Shown here one piece after another: positions 27,366 through 33,547 of a DNA stretch of 64,000 bases (the stretch's first letter is position 1; every line of letters starts with the position of its first letter). The notes under the pieces are model-generated. The model did no database searches and was not told the origin of the DNA. It worked only from the letters and a program-made list of their open reading frames with translations. The DNA is from Streptococcus mitis. Its GTDB lineage: Bacteria > Bacillota > Bacilli > Lactobacillales > Streptococcaceae. The stretch lies in NCBI RefSeq assembly GCF_000722765.2, contig NZ_CP028415.1:1556501-1620500 (forward strand), in the 5' to 3' direction. Made by a program: the position numbers and the translations under genes.

Positions 27366-27533
27366 CATTTCTTAAAAGCATGACAATCCTCAAGCAGCCC
27401 CCCTATATTTGTTTAATAATTTGTAGGTAAATATTAATCTGAACTGATTAAAATAATTTCTAATACTTCCTTCTACTTCCTTAGAAATATTTTACTGGAT
27501 TGTATAAGTCCTAGTAAATTCAATTCGGCTCAT
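27366..27533 (-). pseudogene. Decayed small ORF upstream of the membrane protein gene
   Basis: Reading down the minus strand from ATG 27531-27533 gives MSRIEFTRTYTIQ, a TAA (27492-27494), then in the same frame NISKEVEGSIRNYFNQF and RLIFTYKLLNKYRG up to a run of six G (27398-27403). Dropping one G extends the frame to a TGA that overlaps the ATG at 27368. One stop plus one frameshift separates this from a roughly 60-codon gene coupled to the next one. It could also be chance. Confidence 0.3.
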
Positions 27534-27600
27534 ATTATTCTTGAAATATAACTCATATAAAAAATCTATAACATCATATCCTTTATTGTTTTTACATGAT

Positions 27601-28413
27601 TTAGCGTTTCAAAAGCAAATTAAATGTCTGCCGAATCATCTGTCCACCAATTGTATCCCTAAACTTATCCTCCCTAGATAACTCATCTAACATCTCTTCT
27701 AGACTAACAGCCTTAATATGACCTGGCCAAAAGACATTATCCAATCTACCTGCACCCTTATAGGTAGGCATCAAGACAACACGTGTTTCCAAGCGATAAT
27801 ATTTTAATAAATTTGCAAATTTATGGGAAAAGCTTTCTTCTGCATAAGACATGTTAGGGGACATTTTTTTAGGTCTGCCTATTTGAGCTCCTGTAGCACT
27901 GTCTATAGTGTACAATAAACCATCCGCTTCTCTATAAATCACATTTCCTGAAGCATAAAATTTTAAATCTACTAACCAAATTGTAGATCCAGAAACAATA
28001 ACACAATCAATATCTGCATCTACCCTTTCATCTTCTAAATTGAGATTATGAACAGACCAAAAGGTAACTAATTTTTCTAAAAGCCCTTGTTTTTGTAATG
28101 CTTTCGCAAAATTAATTTCACCCTCTTGACCAAGATTAACTGCAGATTCATCGAATCCTGATTTATTCAATCCTTTTCCAGGTTCTCCAAACATCAATTC
28201 ATGCTGATAAAGTGGATAATTTTTAAGCTTTTGTGGTTCAAATCCTGTCATTTTACCATTATGAGTTGCCTTTGAAATACTGGGAAGTTCACTGTGTTTG
28301 GGTGTAGAAAGAGTAGGTGGTTCTGGAGAAACCTTAGCATTCTGTCTTCTGCCCCAAAGAAATCCTAATATAAAATATAGTATATTTCTGTGATGCTTAA
28401 AAAAGCGCAACAA
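27601..28413 (-). CDS. NERD (nuclease-related) domain protein, last gene of the Hsp70 operon
   Basis: About 270 residues. The start is best taken as TTG 28411-28413, 8 bases after AGGAGG; a GTG at 28420-28422 overlaps that site. A short N-terminal hydrophobic segment (ILYFILGFLW) then a Pro/Ser linker precede the NERD domain (about 90-200): GQEGEINFAKALQKQGLL, then DADIDCVIVSGSTIWLVDLK. NERD is a PD-(D/E)xK-like fold; the usual ExK is DLK here, so D-x-D ... D-x-K residues remain. The tail is helical. Likely membrane-tethered and possibly DNA-acting; this is inference. It lies 24 bases after the GrpE-like gene. Confidence 0.8.
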   Translation of the reverse strand: MLRFFKHHRNILYFILGFLWGRRQNAKVSPEPPTLSTPKHSELPSISKATHNGKMTGFEPQKLKNYPLYQHELMFGEPGKGLNKSGFDESAVNLGQEGEINFAKALQKQGLLEKLVTFWSVHNLNLEDERVDADIDCVIVSGSTIWLVDLKFYASGNVIYREADGLLYTIDSATGAQIGRPKKMSPNMSYAEESFSHKFANLLKYYRLETRVVLMPTYKGAGRLDNVFWPGHIKAVSLEEMLDELSREDKFRDTIGGQMIRQTFNLLLKR

Positions 28414-28437
28414 TTTCTCCACCTCCTAAAAAATACC

Positions 28438-28896
28438 TTATTTAGCAATAGTCACTTTACTTGGTCTAAGAACCCTGTTATTTAACAAATATCCTTTTTG
28501 CAATACTTCAACAATATTATTTTCACTTTGTTCATCAGTAACTGCTACTGTATTAACAACCTCATGCATACTTGGGTCAATCATTCCACTGTTATCAATA
28601 ACTTGTAATCCATTCAATGAAAGAATTTGCAGAAGCTCTTCAGCAATTGAAGTAAGCAAATCTGATTTTTCTTCAGATGATTCAATACGATCAATAACTT
28701 GAAGAATCTGTTTCATAAATGGAGCAAATTTCTCACCCTTATCTAAATCCTGTCTATAGATTAAATACTGCTTCAGTTCTTCAATCAGACTATTTTTTGC
28801 TTTATCTTCCAATAAACGGCGTGTAATTAAAGATTCTATATCTTCAACTTTATCTACGATATACGAAACTTTTTCGTGCAATACTTCTTCACTCAT
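28438..28896 (-). CDS. GrpE-like nucleotide exchange factor
   Basis: 152 residues. The C-terminal beta domain is GrpE-like: GMIDPSMHEVVNTVAV, then NNIVEVLQKGYLLNNRVLRP ending in SKVTIAK, matching the GrpE pattern of a His-centred loop, an I-x-E-V-x-Q-x-G-Y stretch and a final R-P-x-x-V. The helical N-terminal part (about 1-95) is shorter and more diverged than in housekeeping GrpE. It would release ADP from the adjacent Hsp70. It lies between the J-like and NERD genes with 7- and 24-base gaps. Confidence 0.85.
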   Translation of the reverse strand: MSEEVLHEKVSYIVDKVEDIESLITRRLLEDKAKNSLIEELKQYLIYRQDLDKGEKFAPFMKQILQVIDRIESSEEKSDLLTSIAEELLQILSLNGLQVIDNSGMIDPSMHEVVNTVAVTDEQSENNIVEVLQKGYLLNNRVLRPSKVTIAK

Positions 28897-28903
28897 AAAA
28901 ATT

Positions 28904-30271
28904 TTATCCTTTCTTTCTTCTATTTATTTGCCATCCTTTAGGGTAATTGTAATACAATACAATATTTGATAACAATGCCAAACTTAATGCGTTACTAATC
29001 CAAAAGCTATGTACAAACTTATCAAAGAAACCACTCAAAAACCAATTGGCTGCAAAAACTAAGATGAACATGAGACATCCCATACCTTGTGAATGGCGTG
29101 TTGTGGCATAATTGATATAATTTTTATTTTCAATAAATTCATTGTAAAAATCATTATCTCTAATTTTATTTTCAATCCCTAAACTTTGTGCCTTGGCCAA
29201 GTAAGCTTCTGCAATTCGAACACGCGCCTTATTATCTAGAACTGCTTCATTCTCATATTTTGTTCGATCAATATATTTTCTAAAGAAAGCCTCAACGTCT
29301 GTATCAGGTGCTTTTTTCATACGCTCTATCGTGATATCTAATAGTAACTTAAAATATACTTGCTGGAAATCGTGATTGTTACCATAGCGTTCGTTTAAGG
29401 TATCTAAATAATTTTCACACTCATCTTCAGATTTCAAAAATAGAATACCTGCATAATGTAGTTTATGCTCTAGTGAATCCGAAACATCTACTAATTTCCT
29501 TGCAAAATTATAGGCTTCCTCATTATCTCCAATTTCTCTATAAGAGCATGATAAAAGGTAATAAATATATTCTTCATTATTTTTATTTTCTTCTAAATAA
29601 TGATCATACAGATATCGAACATCTTTTACTGCCTGTTTATACTGATCAAATAAAAATAGTGATCTCCCCTTTTTCAAAAGGTAAAAGGAATTATTAGATA
29701 GTTCAAAAGCTTCCTGATAATACTGAATTGCAAACTTTTGCTGATTCTGTTCACAATAAACATCACCTAGCAAAGATAAGATATCTGCGTTTTTAGGTCT
29801 CAATCTATTAGCTTCACTGATAGCTAATTCTGCATCCGATAACTTTCTATCTTCAAGGCTAATCATAGCCTTGAAATACCAAACATCCGCATCATTTCGA
29901 TTTATTTTTAAGGCTTCTTCGATGTAGGAATAAGCTAATGATTTCTTTCCTGAATAGAAGGCCTGTCTAGCTGAATCAAGATAGCTTGAATTTGAATGAT
30001 TAGTTGGAGTCGAATCAGGGACTCCTTCAGAACTTTGTTTAGAATTTTCTAATTCCCTATCATATTTTTGTCTGGTTTCTTCACTTTCAAATACTTTTTC
30101 TGCCTGTGCAATGACTTCCATCTTTCTCTCAGCCATTGATCTTTGATCAATATTTGGTGAACCTGTCAACTGGCGATAGCGTCTTCTATTTGACTTGATA
30201 CTTTTCTTAATATCATCTAATGAACTTGTTTCTGAAATCCCTAACTCTTCATAATAGTTTATGACCGACAT
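28904..30271 (-). CDS. J-like/TPR membrane protein lacking the HPD motif
   Basis: 455 residues. A J-like domain (1-70) starts INYYEELGISETSSLDDIKK and ends VFESEETRQKYDRE, but where HPD belongs it reads RRRYRQLTGSPN. A linker is followed by TPR-type helical repeats (about 95-330; for example AFYSGKKSLAYSYIEEALKI, DADVWYFKAMISLEDRKLS). The C terminus has two hydrophobic segments (about 398-420 and 425-445) and a basic end (INRRKKG). It would be a membrane-anchored partner for the Hsp70, probably with a different mode of stimulation. A strong ribosome site (GGGGAGG) fixes the ATG. Confidence 0.85.
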   Translation of the reverse strand: MSVINYYEELGISETSSLDDIKKSIKSNRRRYRQLTGSPNIDQRSMAERKMEVIAQAEKVFESEETRQKYDRELENSKQSSEGVPDSTPTNHSNSSYLDSARQAFYSGKKSLAYSYIEEALKINRNDADVWYFKAMISLEDRKLSDAELAISEANRLRPKNADILSLLGDVYCEQNQQKFAIQYYQEAFELSNNSFYLLKKGRSLFLFDQYKQAVKDVRYLYDHYLEENKNNEEYIYYLLSCSYREIGDNEEAYNFARKLVDVSDSLEHKLHYAGILFLKSEDECENYLDTLNERYGNNHDFQQVYFKLLLDITIERMKKAPDTDVEAFFRKYIDRTKYENEAVLDNKARVRIAEAYLAKAQSLGIENKIRDNDFYNEFIENKNYINYATTRHSQGMGCLMFILVFAANWFLSGFFDKFVHSFWISNALSLALLSNIVLYYNYPKGWQINRRKKG

Positions 30272-30283
30272 TGTGTTCCTCCC

Positions 30284-31822
30284 CTAATCAATAGTTAAAT
30301 CTTTTATTTTACGACTGGCTACTTCTACAGCACTTTTATCGAGATTTGCTTGTCTCTCTACTTCAAAAGTCCCTAATAAGTGATTATCCGAATCATGTAC
30401 CTCTACAAAAACTGTTTGATCGACATCATAATGATAAGTTACCTTCAAAACCGTTCCTGCAGGCCAGTCACCTGGTAATTTAATGGTACTCTCTCCTATA
30501 ACCGTAACAAATTGTGGATCCTCGTCATCTCCTTGAGTAACCTCCACTAGCACATTTTGTTGATTATCTACAACTGTTGAAAAATACTCAGAGTACTTGT
30601 TCGGTACCTTGGAATTTTTAGGAATAATAATTGTATTTCTTTTCACACCATTCGAAAGAGCCAGAGTTCCCAAGGCTTGAGAAGTGACATCCGAAACAAC
30701 TAACTTTTCTGCTAGTCCACGAACTGTTTCACTAACATCTGCATTTTCTGATTTATTAGCGATTTCCAATGCTGCCTGAATAGCTGCTCCTTGTGCTACA
30801 GCTTCATCTGGATTAATAGAATATACAATCTTCTTCCCAATTTTCTCTTCCAATTTTCTTTGAACCATTGGCATCCGAGTTGAACCACCTATTAATAGTA
30901 CTTGGTCAATTTCATCCCATGACATTCCAGATTCTTCAACAACATCATCTAACAGCTCCTCTGTACGATTCATTAGACTTTTTGTTGCTTCTTCAAATTC
31001 TACACGTGTTATCGGAATTTTATAACTTTTTCCTTTGTAGTCGAGAAAGACATTTGTTTTTTCTACAGTTGTTAGTCCTCTCTTTGTATTCTCTGATTTT
31101 TCACGAAGTAAGGCAGTAAAATGTTCATCCGTATAAATATCCTCCGCCCCTTGTTCTTCCATCTTTTCAGCAATAATCATTGACAAGGCGTTATCAAAAT
31201 CAAACCCTCCTAGATTACGATCTCCATCGGTGGCAATAACATCAAACTCGCCATCTTTTATTTTCATTAATGTGACGTCAAAAGTTCCACCACCTAAATC
31301 GTACACCAATACTGTCTCATTTTTTTCTGCTGATATACCGTATGCAAGTGCAGCGGCTGTCGGTTCATTTAAAACCCGTAAAACATTGAGTCCAGCAATT
31401 TCTCCAGCATGTTTTGTTGCTGTTCTACGAGCATCATCAAAATAAGCTGGAACAGTTATTACAACATCCTCTACCTTGTCACCAAGGGCATTTTCTGCTC
31501 CTTCTTTTAATCTTTTTAAAATGATTGCAGAAATTTCTTCTGCTGTATAAACAGTATCACTAGGAGAATCAAACTTCCAGTTTGGATTTCCCATTTGCCT
31601 TTTGACATACTGTACAACTGCTTCAGGACTACTTGCTGCCAAATTTTTAGCTTGAATACCAACAAGTGGTTCATCTTTCCCATCAAAATCCTGAAAGAAT
31701 ACAACAGATGGAGTTAAATTTTCACCATCTTGATTCAATAAAATTTGTGGTTGTCCAGTCTCTGATAATACAGATACTGCTGAATAAGTCGTTCCTAAAT
31801 CAATTCCAATTGCTTTACTCAT
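30284..31822 (-). CDS. Second Hsp70 (DnaK-like), lidless
   Basis: 512 residues against about 607 for housekeeping DnaK. The nucleotide-binding domain (1-355) is complete: GIDLGTTYSAV, NEPTAAALAYG, DLGGGTFDV and LIGGSTRMPMVQ. The interdomain linker is altered (EKLVVSDVTSQALGTL; DVTPLSLG in DnaK). A beta substrate-binding domain follows (about 385-495), and the alpha lid and EEVD-like tail are absent. It sits between an unknown gene and the J-like gene with gaps of 9 and 12 bases. It is not the main dnaK, which lies in the hrcA-grpE-dnaK-dnaJ locus in this genus. Confidence 0.92.
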   Translation of the reverse strand: MSKAIGIDLGTTYSAVSVLSETGQPQILLNQDGENLTPSVVFFQDFDGKDEPLVGIQAKNLAASSPEAVVQYVKRQMGNPNWKFDSPSDTVYTAEEISAIILKRLKEGAENALGDKVEDVVITVPAYFDDARRTATKHAGEIAGLNVLRVLNEPTAAALAYGISAEKNETVLVYDLGGGTFDVTLMKIKDGEFDVIATDGDRNLGGFDFDNALSMIIAEKMEEQGAEDIYTDEHFTALLREKSENTKRGLTTVEKTNVFLDYKGKSYKIPITRVEFEEATKSLMNRTEELLDDVVEESGMSWDEIDQVLLIGGSTRMPMVQRKLEEKIGKKIVYSINPDEAVAQGAAIQAALEIANKSENADVSETVRGLAEKLVVSDVTSQALGTLALSNGVKRNTIIIPKNSKVPNKYSEYFSTVVDNQQNVLVEVTQGDDEDPQFVTVIGESTIKLPGDWPAGTVLKVTYHYDVDQTVFVEVHDSDNHLLGTFEVERQANLDKSAVEVASRKIKDLTID

Positions 31823-31831
31823 ATTTCACTC

Positions 31832-32359
31832 CTAATCATTATTTGATTTAAACTGTGTTAGTATTTCTGTTAAAAACTCACAGTATTTTAATTCTGCATC
31901 AATCTTGCTCTGATTTTTCCCCAAAGTTCTAAGACTGCTAACTGTTAAATTACTAAGTTGAGCTCCTAATTTCTGACCCAATGACAAGTCCGATTCTCTA
32001 ATTGCTTCCCTGAATCTTTTATTATCTTCTGATATGTAGTATTTTTTTAATTGTTTACTCTCACCTAAAGTATCTATAGTCAGAAGCTGTACTGATCCTT
32101 GGTTTTTTAAACGAAAACAAAACTTTACATAGTCTTTCTGGTGATTTGGGTGTGAAATAACTAGACATTCTTCAATCTCTTTATTAAACAAACCACCGAG
32201 TTTTATTTGTTCTTCATCAATTTTACAAGGAAGATCAAACTCTTTTGCTTTTTCAACAATTTTCGTCTTACAATATTCTAAATCCAATCTAGGATTATTC
32301 TCATCGGAATAATATCTCCATTCATCTATATAACTTTCCAATTCTTTGTATTTAATCAT
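31832..32359 (-). CDS. Unrecognised first gene of the Hsp70 operon
   Basis: 175 residues from the ATG at 32357-32359 (AGGAG 7 bases upstream; two in-frame TTG codons lie just before). Mixed alpha/beta, soluble, no signal peptide: IKYKELESYIDEWRYYSDEN, ECLVISHPNHQKDYVKF, then SVQLLTIDTLGESKQL and a helical C terminus. No family recognised. As the first gene of a tightly spaced five-gene operon it may be a dedicated client or adaptor of the Hsp70; that is inference. Confidence 0.8.
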   Translation of the reverse strand: MIKYKELESYIDEWRYYSDENNPRLDLEYCKTKIVEKAKEFDLPCKIDEEQIKLGGLFNKEIEECLVISHPNHQKDYVKFCFRLKNQGSVQLLTIDTLGESKQLKKYYISEDNKRFREAIRESDLSLGQKLGAQLSNLTVSSLRTLGKNQSKIDAELKYCEFLTEILTQFKSNND

Positions 32360-32396
32360 CAACAATCTCCTTTTAAATCTTATTGTTTACGGTTAC

Positions 32397-32446
32397 AGTA
32401 TAGCATGTGATTTACCTTATTTGCGAAAAGCGTATTTATATTTACC
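32397..32446 (-). promoter_or_regulatory. Promoter/operator of the Hsp70-NERD operon
   Basis: On the minus strand an extended -10 TGC-TATACT (32397-32405) with no -35. Two GGTAAA elements (32411-32416, 32441-32446) flank CTTTTCG, and the whole block from the ribosome site to here resembles 26385-26470. The CGAAAAGCG word begins at 32424. Confidence 0.65.
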
Positions 32447-32461
32447 TTTATTGAACAATTA

Positions 32462-32473
32462 CCCCCCCCCCCC
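32462..32473. repeat. Homopolymeric tract of 12 C
   Basis: Twelve consecutive C in a very AT-rich intergenic region between the divergent Hsp70 operon and Rgg-type gene. It separates two copies of the operator-like word (32424-32446 and 32473-32495). Slippage could change their spacing. Confidence 0.9.
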
Positions 32474-32495
32474 GAAAAAGCGTAACTATAATTAC
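32473..32495. promoter_or_regulatory. Third copy of the operator-like word
   Basis: CGAAAAAGCGTAACTATAAT then TAC repeats the 32424-32446 element with few changes, 49 bases away and in the same orientation. It lies just upstream of the regulator promoter and is a candidate autoregulatory site. Confidence 0.5.
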
Positions 32496-32532
32496 TTTTT
32501 TCTTAAAAATACCTTAAAAACTGGTAGAATTA

Positions 32533-32541
32533 TGATAGAAT
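32533..32541 (+). promoter_or_regulatory. Extended -10 promoter of the Rgg-type gene
   Basis: TGA-TAGAAT (TGnTAnAAT form) lies about 27 bases before the ATG; the -35 is weak (CTTAAA, 17 bases upstream). Confidence 0.5.
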
Positions 32542-32568
32542 GGAAAAAAGGACTTGAGGAGATTTAGG

Positions 32569-33498
32569 ATGCAAGATGAAAGTGTGTATGGATTAGTCTA
32601 TAAAGCTATTCGTGAGGAAAGAGGGTTTACCCAGAAGGAAGCTGCTGGAACTACAGTGACTCCTCACTTTTTACGTCAGTTTGAGCAAGGGAAATCTCGG
32701 ATAACCATTCAAAAATTTGAAGAGATTCTTTCTAATATTGGAATTGATAAAGAGACCTTTGATAGTCTCAAAACGCAGATGTTTCCAACTGAATTTCATA
32801 AATTACAGGCTCAAGTTGCTGATTTGGCCTATAAGCGTGAATTTAAAAAGATCATTAGTTTGATTAATCAACCCATGGAAAATCCTGGGATCGCTGAACA
32901 CTATGTGATTGCCAATCGTGTAGTCAATAAATTTGCTATCGCAAACATCATCGGCGATTCTTTTCTGACTCCAAAAGATTATCAAGAACTAGAATATATC
33001 AAGAACTATCTCAGTGAATTGGACGACTGGAACAAAATTGAGGTCAATATCTTTTCATCTATCCTGCCTCACTTTTCAATCGAATTTTTAGATTACAGGC
33101 TCTACCACTTATTAGATACTCTAAAAAAACAGACAGAGTACCATTCAATCCGTACTGCTGACTACTATATTGCCTGCTTAAGAACTGCTATCAAGCATTA
33201 CTCTGTTAATGGCTACTATGATAAAGCTGAAAATCTAGCGTTGAAGACCCTGGAAGTGATTAATACTTTCCCTCTACTGAGTACCAAGATGACAGAGATG
33301 ATTAGTCTTTCAATGGAACGGGCTAATAATTTTCTCAGAAAAGACGATGTCAGAGGTCTAGAACTTGCGAAACATATCTTTGCTAGTCTTGATAACTTTG
33401 AAAAAATCTATCCAAATCAACTACTGACTCGAATGAGAGAGGATTTCTTTGTCTCTGTCACACAGCTCAATCACACTGGACAACCTCTAGACATCTAA
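32569..33498 (+). CDS. Rgg/GadR/MutR-family transcriptional regulator
   Basis: 309 residues from the ATG at 32569 (GAGGAG upstream; the frame also has a TTG at 32554 inside the ribosome site). The N-terminal HTH (GLVYKAIREERGFTQKEAAG, then TPHFLRQFEQGKSRITIQKF) and the all-helical C-terminal domain (about 70-309) fit Rgg proteins, which usually respond to short peptides. No short hydrophobic peptide gene is seen in the flanks. It is divergent from the Hsp70 operon and probably regulates it and itself. Confidence 0.88.
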   Translation: MQDESVYGLVYKAIREERGFTQKEAAGTTVTPHFLRQFEQGKSRITIQKFEEILSNIGIDKETFDSLKTQMFPTEFHKLQAQVADLAYKREFKKIISLINQPMENPGIAEHYVIANRVVNKFAIANIIGDSFLTPKDYQELEYIKNYLSELDDWNKIEVNIFSSILPHFSIEFLDYRLYHLLDTLKKQTEYHSIRTADYYIACLRTAIKHYSVNGYYDKAENLALKTLEVINTFPLLSTKMTEMISLSMERANNFLRKDDVRGLELAKHIFASLDNFEKIYPNQLLTRMREDFFVSVTQLNHTGQPLDI

Positions 33499-33510
33499 TC
33501 TAGAAAAAGA

Positions 33511-33546
33511 AAAAGCTTGAGGAACCACATATTTCCTCAGGCTTTT
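33511..33546. terminator. Bidirectional terminator between the Rgg-type gene and mutS2
   Basis: AAAAGCTTGAGGAA (33511-33524) pairs over 14 bases with TTCCTCAGGCTTTT (33533-33546). It marks the right edge of the accessory island. Confidence 0.88.
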
Positions 33547-33547
33547 C

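Noticed and set aside
32346-32567. 73-codon plus-strand frame across the regulator promoter
   Set aside because: It runs through the poly-C tract and operator words, encodes runs of Pro and Lys, and has no ribosome site.
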